NCBI RefSeq assembly: GCF_004187715.1
Contig: NZ_QZWF01000002.1
Location: forward strand, 248,001 to 312,000
DNA length: 64,000 bases
Direction: 5' to 3'
From: Streptomyces sp. F001
Lineage (GTDB): Bacteria > Actinomycetota > Actinomycetes > Streptomycetales > Streptomycetaceae
In this document: one piece after another, positions 43,669-52,851 of the stretch
Position numbering within the stretch: position 1 is the first letter of the stretch
Layout of the letters: every line of letters starts with the position of its first letter
Notes under the pieces: model-generated
What the model was told of the DNA's origin: nothing
The model's input: only the letters and a program-made list of their open reading frames with translations
Databases searched by the model: none
Program-made: the position numbers and the translations under genes

Positions 43669-45480
43669 ATGCGGTCATCCTCGTACTCCGTCCTGCCCGT
43701 ACGCGGTCTGAGAGCCGTGGTGGTGCTGGCCCTCACCGCCGGCTTCGCGACGGCGGCACCGGCGGCCCAGGCGTCCGCCGGGACCGAAGCACCACCGTCC
43801 CTCGCGGCCAAGCCCTACATGGGCTGGTCCAGTTGGAGCATGCAGTCGTCGAAGTACCCGGGCCTCAACCCGGACGGCGACTACAGCTACCTCACCGAGG
43901 CGAACGTCCTGAAGCAGGCCGACGCCCTCGCCAAGAAGCTCAAGCCGTACGGCTACGAGTACGTCAACATCGACGCCGGCTGGTGGATGGACTGGTCGTG
44001 GAAGCAGAACTACGACGAGTACGGCCGCCAGAAGGCCGACCCGGAGCGCTTCCCGAGCGGCATGAAGGCCGTCGCCGACCGCATCCACTCCAAGGGCCTC
44101 AAGGCCGGCATCTACCTCCCGGTCGGCCTGGAGAAGGGGGCGTACAACGACGGCAGGACGCCGATCTGGAACGCCGAGGGCTGTACCACCGGCGACATCG
44201 TCTACGACGATCTGCGGACCACCAACGGCTGGGACAGCGCATACAAGATCGACTTCTCCGATCCCTGCGCGCAGAAGTACATCGACTCCCAGGCGCAGAT
44301 GTTCGCCGACTGGGGCTACGACTTCCTGAAGCTGGACGGCGTCGGCCCCGGTTCCTTCAAGTCCGGTGACCAGTACAACAACGTCGCCGACGTGGCCGCC
44401 TGGCAGAAGGCCATCGCCACCGCCGGCCGCCCGATCCACCTGGAGCTGTCCTGGTCCCTGGACTACGGGCACGTCGGGGACTGGAAGAAGTACTCCAACG
44501 GCTGGCGTATCGACACCGACGTCGAGTGCTACTGCAACACCCTGGTCAGCTGGGAGAACTCGGTCGTCGACCGCTGGTACGACGCCCCGGCCTGGACCGA
44601 CCACGCCGGCCCCGGCGGCTGGAACGACCTCGACTCGCTCGACGTCGGCAACGGTGAGATGGACGGCCTCACCAAGGCCGAGCGGCAGAGCTACGCCACC
44701 CTCTGGGCCATCGCCAAGTCCCCGCTCTACACCGGCGACGACATCACCAAGCTGGACTCCTACGGCCTCTCCCTGCTGACCAACCGCGAGGTCATCGCGA
44801 TCAACCAGGGCGACACCCCGCCCGCCGAGCCGGTCACCCCGTCCGACCCGCAGCAGGTGTGGGCGGCGAAGAACCCCGACGGGACGTACACGGTCGCACT
44901 GTTCAACCTGGCCGACTCCCCGGCCGCGGTGAGCGCGAACTGGGCCACCCTCGGCTTCACCGGCAAGGCCTCGGTGCGCGACCTGTGGAACAAGGAGAAC
45001 CTCGGCACCTACACGAACAAGATCACTCAGGCGCTGCCCGCCCACGGCTCCCGCCTGTTCACCGTCACCCCGCGCGGCACCGCCCTGACCTCCACCGCCT
45101 ACGAGGCCGAGGCCTCGGCCAACACCCTGAGCGGCAACGCCTCGCTCGCCGACTGCTCCGCCTGCTCCGACGGCCGCAAGGTCGGCAACCTCTACGGCGG
45201 CGGCAAGCTCACCGTCAACGACGTCGTCGTCCCCAAGGCCGGCACCTACCAGGTCAAGGTCAGCTACATCAGCGGTGACTCCCGCTCGGCCGACATCTCC
45301 GCCAACGGCGGCGGCGCCACCCGTCACAAGTTCCCGTCCACCGGCGACTGGGGAACGGCGAACAGCGTCTACGTACCCGTGACGCTCAAGGCGGGCACCA
45401 ACACGATCACCTTCGACAGCAGCGGTCCGGGCTACGCGCCGGACATCGACCGGATCGACGTACCGAAGTCCTCCTCCTGA
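43669..45480 (+). CDS. Secreted GH27 enzyme (alpha-galactosidase or beta-L-arabinopyranosidase) with CBM35-like domain
   Basis: A 603-residue exported protein; signal peptide ends near VASA-type site at residue 36 (AAPAAQASA). The GH27 barrel begins AAKPYMGWSSWSMQSSKYPG and contains YEYVNIDAGWWMDW, the nucleophile in DFLKLDGVGPGS, and the acid/base in GWRIDTDVECYC. A beta-sandwich domain follows, then a CBM35-like domain (TAYEAEASANTLSGNASLAD to PDIDRIDVP). GH27 includes alpha-galactosidases and Streptomyces beta-L-arabinopyranosidases; I cannot separate them. First structural gene of the operon. Confidence 0.9.
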   Translation: MRSSSYSVLPVRGLRAVVVLALTAGFATAAPAAQASAGTEAPPSLAAKPYMGWSSWSMQSSKYPGLNPDGDYSYLTEANVLKQADALAKKLKPYGYEYVNIDAGWWMDWSWKQNYDEYGRQKADPERFPSGMKAVADRIHSKGLKAGIYLPVGLEKGAYNDGRTPIWNAEGCTTGDIVYDDLRTTNGWDSAYKIDFSDPCAQKYIDSQAQMFADWGYDFLKLDGVGPGSFKSGDQYNNVADVAAWQKAIATAGRPIHLELSWSLDYGHVGDWKKYSNGWRIDTDVECYCNTLVSWENSVVDRWYDAPAWTDHAGPGGWNDLDSLDVGNGEMDGLTKAERQSYATLWAIAKSPLYTGDDITKLDSYGLSLLTNREVIAINQGDTPPAEPVTPSDPQQVWAAKNPDGTYTVALFNLADSPAAVSANWATLGFTGKASVRDLWNKENLGTYTNKITQALPAHGSRLFTVTPRGTALTSTAYEAEASANTLSGNASLADCSACSDGRKVGNLYGGGKLTVNDVVVPKAGTYQVKVSYISGDSRSADISANGGGATRHKFPSTGDWGTANSVYVPVTLKAGTNTITFDSSGPGYAPDIDRIDVPKSSS

Positions 45481-45491
45481 CCCTCCCCCCC

Positions 45492-45518
45492 GGGGGCCCG
45501 GCCCTGCGCCGGGCCCCC
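45492..45518 (+). terminator. Intercistronic hairpin between GH27 and GH95 genes
   Basis: A perfect 11-bp GC stem, GGGGGCCCGGC (45492-45502) and GCCGGGCCCCC (45508-45518), with a 5-base loop. It lies inside an apparent operon, so it may attenuate rather than stop transcription, or stabilise the upstream mRNA. Confidence 0.6.
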
Positions 45519-45539
45519 CGACATTTTCCGGAGCCGCAC

Positions 45540-47915
45540 ATGAACCGCCGCTCTCCCGACCCCAGCAGAAGAACCCTGCTCTCCCTCGCCACGACGGGCT
45601 CGCTCGCCGCCGTCCTCGGCTCCTTGCCCGCCTTCACCGCCTCCGCAGCCCCGCAGCGCCCCACCACTTCGCCGCTCCTGGCCGGTTCGGCCCGCAGCGA
45701 ACTGTGGTGGCAGGCCCCCGGCGACGAGAGCTCGCTCATCGAACAGGGCCTGCCGGTCGGCAACGGCCGCATCGGCGCCCTCGCGAGCAATGACCCCGGC
45801 CGTGAACTGCTGCTCATCACCGACGCCACCATGTGGACCGGCGGCCTCAACGACACCCTGGACGCTGACGGCCAGTTCCCCTACGGCCGCGCCGACTTCG
45901 GCTCCTTCACCCTGCTCGCCAGGCTCACCGTCGACATCCCCGACCACGACCTGTCCGCCGTCTCCGGCTACCGCCGTACCCTCGACCTCTCCCAGGGCCT
46001 GGTCACCAGTTCCTACGTCCGTTCCGGCGTCACCTACAGCCGGCAGATCTACGCCAGCCTGCCCGACGACGTGATCGTCCTGCACTTCACGCAGAGTGGC
46101 GGCGGCCGGTACACCGGCTCCGTCACCCTCGGCGGCACCCACGGCGAAAAGTCCTCGCAGGCCGAGTCGTTCGGGGCGTCCCTGGCCAACGGGCTGCGCT
46201 ACGGCGCCGCTGTCAAGGCGTACGGCACCGGCGGCAAGGTCGCCGTCAACGGCACACGGATCGACTTCTCCGGGTGCAAGAAGCTCACCGTGGTGGTCAG
46301 CGGCGGCACCAACTACGTCCCCGACGCAGCGGCGAACTACCGCAACCCGTCCCTCGACCCCGAGCAGCTGGCCCGCACGAAGGTCCGCAACGCGGCCGAG
46401 CACTCGGCGGACACCCTGCTGCGCACGCACGTCGCCGACTACCGCGCCCTCTACGAGCAGCTCGGCCTCTCGCTCGGCACCTCCACGGCCGCACAGCGCG
46501 AGCTGGACACCTGGGAACGCCTCAAGGCACGCGCCCGCGACGGAGTGCCCGACCCCGAACTGGAAGCCGCCTACCTCCAGTTCGGCCGCTACCTGATGAT
46601 CTCCGGCTCCCGCGGCAGCCTGCCTCTGGGCCTCCAGGGCCTGTGGCTGGACGGCAACGACCCGGACTGGATGGGCGACTACCACACGGACGTCAATATC
46701 CAGATGAACTACTGGATGGCCGACCGCACGGCCCTGTCCCAGTGCTTCGACGCGTTCACGGACTACTGCCACGCCCAGCTCCCGTCCTGGACGAAGCTCA
46801 CCCAGAGCCTGTTCAACGACCCGCGCAACCGCTACCGCAACTCCACCGGCAAGATCGCCGGCTGGACCGTCGCCTTCTCCACCAATCCCTACGGCGGAAA
46901 CGGCTGGTGGTGGCACCCGGCGGGCAACGCCTGGCTCTGCAACAGCTTGTACGAGCACTACGAGTACACCCAGTCGCGGGAGCACCTGGCGAAGATCTAC
47001 CCGCTCCTCAAGGGCGCCTGCGAGTTCTGGGAGGCGCGGCTGCTCACCACGACGCTCCCCGGCAGCACGGAGGAGGTGCTGATCGACGACAGTGACTGGT
47101 CGCCTGAGCACGGTCCGCAGGACGCCAAGGGCATCACCTACGCCCAGGAGCTGGTGTGGGCGCTGTTCGGCAACTTCTGTGCCGCGTCCGCCGAGTTGAA
47201 GAAGGACACCGGCTATGCCGACACGATCGCCGGCCTGCGCAGAAAGCTGTACCTGCCGCAGGTGAGCCCGAAGACGGGCTGGCTCGAGGAGTGGATGTCG
47301 CCGGACAACCTGGGCGAGACGACCCACCGGCACCTGTCCGGACTGGTCGGGCTGTTCCCCGGTGACCGCATCCGCCCCGACGGCTCCACCCCGAAGAACA
47401 TCGTCGACGGCGCCACCGCCCAGCTCACCGCCCGCGGCATGGAGAGCTTCGGCTGGGCGAACGCCTGGCGCAGCCTGTGCTGGGCCCGTCTGAAGGACGC
47501 GGACAAGGCCTACCAGCTCGTCGTCAACAACCTCCGCCCGTCGACCGACGGCAGCAACGGCACCGCGTTCAACCTCTTCGACATCTACGAGGTGGAACAG
47601 GGCCGCGGCATCTTCCAGATCGACGCCAACTTCGGCACCCCGGCCGCCATGATCGAGATGCTCCTCTACTCCCGCCCCGGCCACCTGGAACTCCTCCCCG
47701 CCCTCCCCGCTGCCTGGGCCGCGTCCGGTCATGTCACGGGCGTCGCCGCGCGCGGCGGTTTCGTCGTGGACCTCGACTGGCGGGACGGGAAACCGGCCTC
47801 GGCCCGCATCCGCAGCGTCGGCGGCCGGACCACGACCGTGGCGTACGCGGGTGTCCACCGCACGGTCACGCTCGAACCCGGCGAGTCCGTCACGCTGCGG
47901 GACTTCGCCCGATGA
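45540..47915 (+). CDS. Secreted GH95 glycosidase (alpha-L-fucosidase/alpha-L-galactosidase family)
   Basis: A 791-residue protein with a Tat-type leader (NRRSPDPSRRTLLSLATTGS). The N-terminal beta domain starts WWQAPGDESSLIEQGLPVGN; the (alpha/alpha)6 barrel includes GLQGLWLDGNDPDWMGDYHT and DVNIQMNYWMA, the catalytic acid region DSDWSPEHGPQDAKG and the IDANFGTPAAMIEMLL segment with the base-activating Asn/Asp. GH95 enzymes invert alpha-1,2-linked L-fucose or L-galactose, as found on plant xyloglucan. Starts 59 bases after the GH27 stop, and its own stop overlaps the next gene (ATGA). Confidence 0.9.
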   Translation: MNRRSPDPSRRTLLSLATTGSLAAVLGSLPAFTASAAPQRPTTSPLLAGSARSELWWQAPGDESSLIEQGLPVGNGRIGALASNDPGRELLLITDATMWTGGLNDTLDADGQFPYGRADFGSFTLLARLTVDIPDHDLSAVSGYRRTLDLSQGLVTSSYVRSGVTYSRQIYASLPDDVIVLHFTQSGGGRYTGSVTLGGTHGEKSSQAESFGASLANGLRYGAAVKAYGTGGKVAVNGTRIDFSGCKKLTVVVSGGTNYVPDAAANYRNPSLDPEQLARTKVRNAAEHSADTLLRTHVADYRALYEQLGLSLGTSTAAQRELDTWERLKARARDGVPDPELEAAYLQFGRYLMISGSRGSLPLGLQGLWLDGNDPDWMGDYHTDVNIQMNYWMADRTALSQCFDAFTDYCHAQLPSWTKLTQSLFNDPRNRYRNSTGKIAGWTVAFSTNPYGGNGWWWHPAGNAWLCNSLYEHYEYTQSREHLAKIYPLLKGACEFWEARLLTTTLPGSTEEVLIDDSDWSPEHGPQDAKGITYAQELVWALFGNFCAASAELKKDTGYADTIAGLRRKLYLPQVSPKTGWLEEWMSPDNLGETTHRHLSGLVGLFPGDRIRPDGSTPKNIVDGATAQLTARGMESFGWANAWRSLCWARLKDADKAYQLVVNNLRPSTDGSNGTAFNLFDIYEVEQGRGIFQIDANFGTPAAMIEMLLYSRPGHLELLPALPAAWAASGHVTGVAARGGFVVDLDWRDGKPASARIRSVGGRTTTVAYAGVHRTVTLEPGESVTLRDFAR

Positions 47916-49120
47916 CCGTCCGGTTCGCCCGACCGGGCGGCCTGATCGCGGTCCTGGCCGTCGCCGTTGCCCTCCAGGGCACGCCGACGGCGGCGCAGGC
48001 GGCGACGACCCGGCATGACGTCATCACCTGGGGCGCCAGTGCCGACCGCATGGGCGACGGGACCCCCGACCGCAGCTACCGGCTCGTCGTACGCACCAGC
48101 GTCGGCGGCCATGACCTGCGCATCCGGCTCTCCAACGCCTTCGGGGACCGGCCGGTGACCTTCGACAGCGTCTACGCCGGTGTGCGGCGGACCGACGCCG
48201 AGCTGGTACCCGGCAGCAACCGGCGGCTGACCTTCGACGGCGCGCACTCCGTCACCGTCCCCGCGGGCGCCACCGCCTACAGCGACCCGCTGCCCGGCCG
48301 GCTGCCCGCGGCGACGGACCTGGTGATCAGCCTGCACAGTCCGGACGCGGCGGGACCGGCGACCGGTCACTGGATGGCCATGCAGACGTCGTACGCGGCC
48401 CAGGGCGACCACACCGCCGAGGAGGGCGCCGCCAACTGGACGGACACCGTCGGCTCCTGGTTCTACCTCGACGCCGTCACCGTCCGCACCAGCGCTTCGA
48501 CCGGCGCGGTCGTCGCGCTCGGTGACTCCATCACGGACGGCTGGCAGTCCAGCACCGACCTGAACCGCCGCTGGCCCGACTATCTCGCCCGCCGACTGCG
48601 GGCCGCGTCCGGCACGACCGTCAAGGGCGTGGCCAACGAAGGGATCTCCGGCAACAAGGTCCTGGCCGACGGCGCCGGGCAGAGCGCCCTCAACCGGCTG
48701 GAGCGTGACGTCCTGTCCCACCCCGGCGTCCGGACCGTGTTCCTCTTCGAGGGCGTCAACGACATCAAGGCCCACACCGGCGTGACCGCCGAGGATCTCA
48801 TCGCCGGCTACCGCGAGATCCTCGACCGGGCGCACGCGGCGGGCAAGTGTGTCGTCGGCGCCACCGTCGGGCCCTTCAAGGGCTGGTACGAATGGGATCC
48901 AGCCGCCGAAGCCGTACGTCAGGAGGTCAACGCCTTCATCCGGAACAGCGGGGAGTTCGACGCGGTCACCGACTTCGACCGCATCCTGCGCAACCCCTAC
49001 GACCCGGAGCGCATCCTTCCGTTCTTCGACAACGGCGACCATCTGCACCCCAACGACAAGGGGATGCAGGCGCTCGCCGACGCCGTCGACATCGAGAACC
49101 TGGACTGCGCGTCCGGGTAG
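47912..49120 (+). CDS. Secreted SGNH/GDSL hydrolase
   Basis: A 402-residue exported esterase. Signal peptide RPGGLIAVLAVAVALQGTPT to AAQA. The N-terminal 160 residues form a jelly-roll-like domain; the SGNH part has block I VVALGDSITDGWQSS (Ser), block II-like GISGNK, block III FLFEGVNDI (Asn) and block V DHLHPND (Asp, His). Such proteins deacetylate plant polysaccharides or secreted glycans. Overlaps the GH95 gene by 4 bases, so it is co-translated with the glycosidases. Confidence 0.9.
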   Translation: MTVRFARPGGLIAVLAVAVALQGTPTAAQAATTRHDVITWGASADRMGDGTPDRSYRLVVRTSVGGHDLRIRLSNAFGDRPVTFDSVYAGVRRTDAELVPGSNRRLTFDGAHSVTVPAGATAYSDPLPGRLPAATDLVISLHSPDAAGPATGHWMAMQTSYAAQGDHTAEEGAANWTDTVGSWFYLDAVTVRTSASTGAVVALGDSITDGWQSSTDLNRRWPDYLARRLRAASGTTVKGVANEGISGNKVLADGAGQSALNRLERDVLSHPGVRTVFLFEGVNDIKAHTGVTAEDLIAGYREILDRAHAAGKCVVGATVGPFKGWYEWDPAAEAVRQEVNAFIRNSGEFDAVTDFDRILRNPYDPERILPFFDNGDHLHPNDKGMQALADAVDIENLDCASG

Positions 49121-49147
49121 TTCACGGACGGCCGTCGGCTGCCCCGC

Positions 49148-49498
49148 TCAGCGCAGCGTCCTCGCCCAGTCCGCCGGAACCCGTCCCGCGGGACCCGGCG
49201 CCGGCTGGTCCAGGGGGTGGCTCTCCGGCGGGGCCAGGTCGGGGCCGGACTCGTACATCTCCTTCGTCGCGAAGTTCCAGAACCACTCCTCGCCCGGCTC
49301 GAAGCTCCGCATCACCGGGTGCCCGGTGGCCTCGTAGTGCGCGGTGGCGTGCTTGGCGGGGGAGGAGTCGCAGCAGCCGATGTGGCCGCACTGGGCACAG
49401 CGCCGCAGGTGGAACCACCACCCGCCGACCTCGTCGCACTCCCCGCAGCCCGTGCCGCTGGGCGGGACGGTCGGGTCGATTCCGGTGTCACTGGTCAT
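49148..49498 (-). CDS. UBP-type zinc-finger protein
   Basis: A 116-residue protein with a UBP-type zinc finger: TGCGECDEVGGWWFHLRRCA then QCGHIGCCDSSPAKHATAHY and ATGHPVMRSFEPGEEWFWNF. The Cys/His spacing is that of ubiquitin-protease ZnF-UBP domains; bacteria lack ubiquitin, so the ligand is unknown, perhaps a C-terminal peptide. Its start overlaps the stop of the sensor kinase gene (ATGA). It is the last gene of a three-gene operon. Confidence 0.92.
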   Translation of the reverse strand: MTSDTGIDPTVPPSGTGCGECDEVGGWWFHLRRCAQCGHIGCCDSSPAKHATAHYEATGHPVMRSFEPGEEWFWNFATKEMYESGPDLAPPESHPLDQPAPGPAGRVPADWARTLR

Positions 49499-50955
49499 GC
49501 CGACTCCTCGGGGGCCGTTTCGTCGTCCGTGGCGGTGAGGGGAAGGAGCACCTGGAAACGCGTGTCGCCCGGCACCGACTCGACCTGGAGGCTGCCGTGG
49601 TGCTTGTTGACGACGATCCGCCAGGAGATGTCCAGGCCGAGCCCGGTGCCCTCGCCCACCGGCTTGGTGGTGAAGAAGGGGTCGAAGATACGGTTCCGGA
49701 TCTCCGGCGGCACCCCGGGCCCCGTGTCGCGGAACTCCACCAGCAGCCGGTCGTGGTCGAGCGCCGTCCGCACCGTCAACGTCCCGTCGCTGCCTGCGCT
49801 GTTGATGGCGGAGACGGCGTTGTCGATCAGGTTGGTCCACACCTGGTTGAGCTCCGCCGGGTAGGCGGGAACCTTCGGGAGCGTACGGTCGTAGTCCTTG
49901 ACGACCTTGATCTGCTGTCCGATCTTTCCCGACAGCATCAGCAGCGTGCTGTCGAGGAGTTCGTGCACGTCGGCCATCCGGTACGGGGCGCGGTCGAGCT
50001 GCGAGTACTGCTTCGCCGCGTCCACGAGGTGGGAGATGCGGGTGGTGGAGTCCTCGATCTCGTCCATCAGCAGCTCGGTCTCGACCGTGTAGTTGAGCCA
50101 CCCGACCGCTCCGGGGAGGATCTCCTCGTCGACGGCCGCCGCGACCTGGTCCAGCCAGTCGATGTCCAGTCCGGCCTGCACGAAGGTGGGCGCGAGCCGC
50201 CAGCCGTCCGGGATGCCGTGGTCGTCGAGCCAGTCGGTGAGGACGTCCTCGCGGTCCGCCGCCTCCAGCGGGCTCAGCGTCGGTGCCTTGGCGACCAGTT
50301 CGGCCGTGCGGTCCTGGATCTCGATGAGCTGTGCCAGCTGCTCGCGCGGAAACGGGCCCGAGGCGATGATGCTGAGCTTGTGCCGCATCTTCGCCACCCG
50401 CTCGCGCAGCGTCGAGGTCGCCCGTACGGCCGCCGCGGCGGGGTTGTTGAGTTCGTGGGTGAGCCCGGCGGACAACGAGCCGAGCGCCAGCAGCCGTTCC
50501 CGCTGCCCGATCATCCGCTGGGTGTTCTTCGAGCCGAAGAAGAGCCCCTCCAGGAGATGGACCGCCATGGGGAACCACTCTCGCATGATGCTCGCGAACG
50601 TGTCTGCGGGCACCACGAAGAACCGGGTCGGCTCCGTCACGCGCATCGAGTTGTTGTAGACCTGCCGCACCCGGTCACCGAGATACGCCTGCATGGCCCC
50701 GGCGTACACCCCGGGCTGGGAGGTCCGGGTGACCTCGACGTCGTCGGCGCCGACCCGCCGGGACAGCACGACCGTGCCCTCGATCATCACGTAGAAGCAG
50801 GTGGCGGGCTCGCCCTCGGTGTACACCGGACCGGGTTCGAACCCCTCCACGCGTCCCGCGGCGCACAGCCGTCCGAGCTGTTCGGGGCTCAGCTTCTCGA
50901 ACAGGAACAGTGAGCCGATCTCCCGGGGGTTGCACGGCAGGAGCTGCCCGCTCAT
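49495..50955 (-). CDS. Histidine kinase with N-terminal cyclic-nucleotide-binding domain
   Basis: A 486-residue cytoplasmic kinase without membrane segments. Residues 20-140 form a cNMP-binding barrel (LFEKLSPEQLGRLCAAGRVE, VYTEGEPATCFYVMIEGTVV). The dimerisation helix carries the phospho-His in LSAGLTHELNNPAAAA. The ATPase shows N box NQVWTNLIDNAVSAI, G1 DTGPGVPP, F box FDPFFTTKPVGEGTGLGL and G2. It starts inside the last codons of the REC-flavoreductase gene (overlap 4 bases). A redox partner as receiver is therefore likely. Confidence 0.92.
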   Translation of the reverse strand: MSGQLLPCNPREIGSLFLFEKLSPEQLGRLCAAGRVEGFEPGPVYTEGEPATCFYVMIEGTVVLSRRVGADDVEVTRTSQPGVYAGAMQAYLGDRVRQVYNNSMRVTEPTRFFVVPADTFASIMREWFPMAVHLLEGLFFGSKNTQRMIGQRERLLALGSLSAGLTHELNNPAAAAVRATSTLRERVAKMRHKLSIIASGPFPREQLAQLIEIQDRTAELVAKAPTLSPLEAADREDVLTDWLDDHGIPDGWRLAPTFVQAGLDIDWLDQVAAAVDEEILPGAVGWLNYTVETELLMDEIEDSTTRISHLVDAAKQYSQLDRAPYRMADVHELLDSTLLMLSGKIGQQIKVVKDYDRTLPKVPAYPAELNQVWTNLIDNAVSAINSAGSDGTLTVRTALDHDRLLVEFRDTGPGVPPEIRNRIFDPFFTTKPVGEGTGLGLDISWRIVVNKHHGSLQVESVPGDTRFQVLLPLTATDDETAPEESA

Positions 50956-52628
50956 GACTGCTCCAGATACCGGTGGACGAGCATCACGGCCATGGCTCCC
51001 TCTCCGACGGCGGACGCGACGCGCTTGGCGGACTCGGCGCGCGCGTCGCCCGCCACGAACACGCCGGGAATGTTGGTCTCCAGGTGGTACGGCGGCCGGT
51101 CCAGCTCCCAGTCCGCGGGCGGCCGCCCGTCCGGCGTGAGGTCGGGGCCGGCCAGGATGAACCCGCGTTCGTCGCGCAGCACCGTGCCGTCCAGCCAGTC
51201 GGTCAGCGGGGCCGCGCCGATGAACACGAACAGCCACTGTGCGTCGACGAGTTCGGTCTGCCCGGTCGCCGCGTCGCGCAGCGTCAGCTGCTCCAGGTGG
51301 TCGGAGCCGTGCGCGGCCTCGACGACGGTGCCGCAGCGCACCGAGATGTTCGGCGCCTCCTCGATCTGCTGGATCAGGTAGTACGACATCGACGCCGACA
51401 GCGACTCCCCGCGCACCAGGAGGGTCACCGACTTGGCGCCCCGGGCCAGGTACATCGCCGCCTGTCCCGCGGAGTTGGCGCCGCCCACGATGTACACGTC
51501 GTGGCCCTGGCAGGAGGCGGCCTCGGTCAGCGCCGATCCGTAGAACACCCCGCAGCCGCTCAGCTCGTCCACGCCCGGCGCGGGTAGCTCCCGGTAGGAC
51601 ACGCCGGTCGCCAGGATCACGCTGTGCGCGGCGATCGCCGAGCCGTCGGAGAACCGTACGACCCGCGCGGCGCCGTTGATCTCCAGCCCGCTCACCTCGC
51701 GCGCGGTGAGGATCTCGGCGCCGAACCTCGCCGCCTGCCGCCGGGCCCGGTCGGTGAGCTGCGCGCCCGACACACCGTCGGGGAAGCCGAGGTAGTTCTC
51801 GATGCGTGAACTCTGGCCGGCCTGCCCGCCGGTCGCGGACCGCTCCACGAGCACCGTCCGCAGCCCTTCCGAGGCCCCGTACACGGCCGCGCCGAGACCG
51901 GCCGGGCCGCCGCCGATGACGACCAGATCGTAGAAGTCGGCCGTCGGGGTCGTCGCCAGCCCCACCCGGGCGGCGAGTTCGGGCGCCTCGGGCGCGACCA
52001 GCGGAGTGCCGTCCGGGGTGATCACCAGCGGCAGCCGTTGCCCGTCCGCGCCGGCGGCGGCCAGCAGCCGCCGGCCCTCGGGCTCTTCGGCCGAGTACCA
52101 GCGGTACGGCACCTGGTTGCGGGCCAGGAACTCCCGGACGTCCGACGAGCGCGCCGACCAGCGGTGCCCGACGACCTTCGCGCTGGGCACGGGCCGGTAG
52201 TCGCTGCAGCGCCACGCCTGGATCAGGTCGTCCAGCACCGGGTACAGCTTCTCCTCGGGCGGATCCCACGGCTTGAGCAGATAGTGGTCGAGATCCACGA
52301 CGTTGATCGCGTCGATCGCCGCGTTCGTGTCCGCGTACGCGGTCAGCAGCACCCGCCGCGCGCCCGGATACACGTCCAAGGCCTGTTCGAGGAACTCGAT
52401 GCCGTTCATCTGCGGCATGCGGTAGTCGGCCAGGATCACGGCGACCAGGTCGCCGCGCAGCTTCAGCTCCCGCAGCGCCTCGAGCGCGGACTCGCCGGAC
52501 TCCGCGCGCACGATCCGGTACGACTCGCCGTAGCGCCGCCGCAGGTCCCGGGCGACGGCACGGGAGACCCCCGGGTCGTCGTCCACGGTCATGATGACGG
52601 TCCGCGCTGTGTCGGCGGCCTGTGCCAT
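50952..52628 (-). CDS. Response-regulator/thioredoxin-reductase-like fusion flavoprotein
   Basis: A 558-residue fusion. Residues 10-130 are a receiver domain (TVDDDPGVSRA acidic pocket, ILADYRMPQMNG phospho-Asp, VVLLTAYAD-like Thr, LLKPW Lys). Residues 160-225 look like a glutaredoxin-type linker. Residues 235-558 are a thioredoxin-reductase-like flavoprotein: FAD motif VVIGGGPAGLGAAVYGASEG, NADPH motif VYIVGGANSAGQAAMYLARG and FAD C-motif GVFVAGDA. The redox CxxC expected before the NADPH motif is absent (GSALTEAASCQG). First gene of the operon with the cNMP kinase and UBP protein. Confidence 0.92.
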   Translation of the reverse strand: MAQAADTARTVIMTVDDDPGVSRAVARDLRRRYGESYRIVRAESGESALEALRELKLRGDLVAVILADYRMPQMNGIEFLEQALDVYPGARRVLLTAYADTNAAIDAINVVDLDHYLLKPWDPPEEKLYPVLDDLIQAWRCSDYRPVPSAKVVGHRWSARSSDVREFLARNQVPYRWYSAEEPEGRRLLAAAGADGQRLPLVITPDGTPLVAPEAPELAARVGLATTPTADFYDLVVIGGGPAGLGAAVYGASEGLRTVLVERSATGGQAGQSSRIENYLGFPDGVSGAQLTDRARRQAARFGAEILTAREVSGLEINGAARVVRFSDGSAIAAHSVILATGVSYRELPAPGVDELSGCGVFYGSALTEAASCQGHDVYIVGGANSAGQAAMYLARGAKSVTLLVRGESLSASMSYYLIQQIEEAPNISVRCGTVVEAAHGSDHLEQLTLRDAATGQTELVDAQWLFVFIGAAPLTDWLDGTVLRDERGFILAGPDLTPDGRPPADWELDRPPYHLETNIPGVFVAGDARAESAKRVASAVGEGAMAVMLVHRYLEQS

Positions 52629-52851
52629 ACGTCTCCCACCCCGAGCGGTCGGAATCAGGGCACGGCGTCCCCTTCGTCACCGCGCCGGCTCCGCCCATCG
52701 TATGTTCGATCGTCCTGCTTCGCTCTGCTGTGCCGCGGGCAGGCCGCTCGTCAACGCTACTTGCTCCCCTGCGAGGCTCATGTCGGCAGCGTGGGGAACG
52801 TAGGGAACACTGAGACCCGACGATGTGATCGCGACACGAGGAGGCAGCCGC

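Noticed and set aside
45492..45518. Hairpin after GH27 as the end of the operon
   Set aside because: GH95 follows in 21 bases with its own ribosome site and no promoter boxes, so full termination would silence it; attenuation is more plausible.
45432..47858. An 808-codon open frame antisense to the GH95 gene
   Set aside because: The plus strand carries an unmistakable GH95 enzyme; the antisense frame has Val/Gly/Glu-biased composition without any domain.
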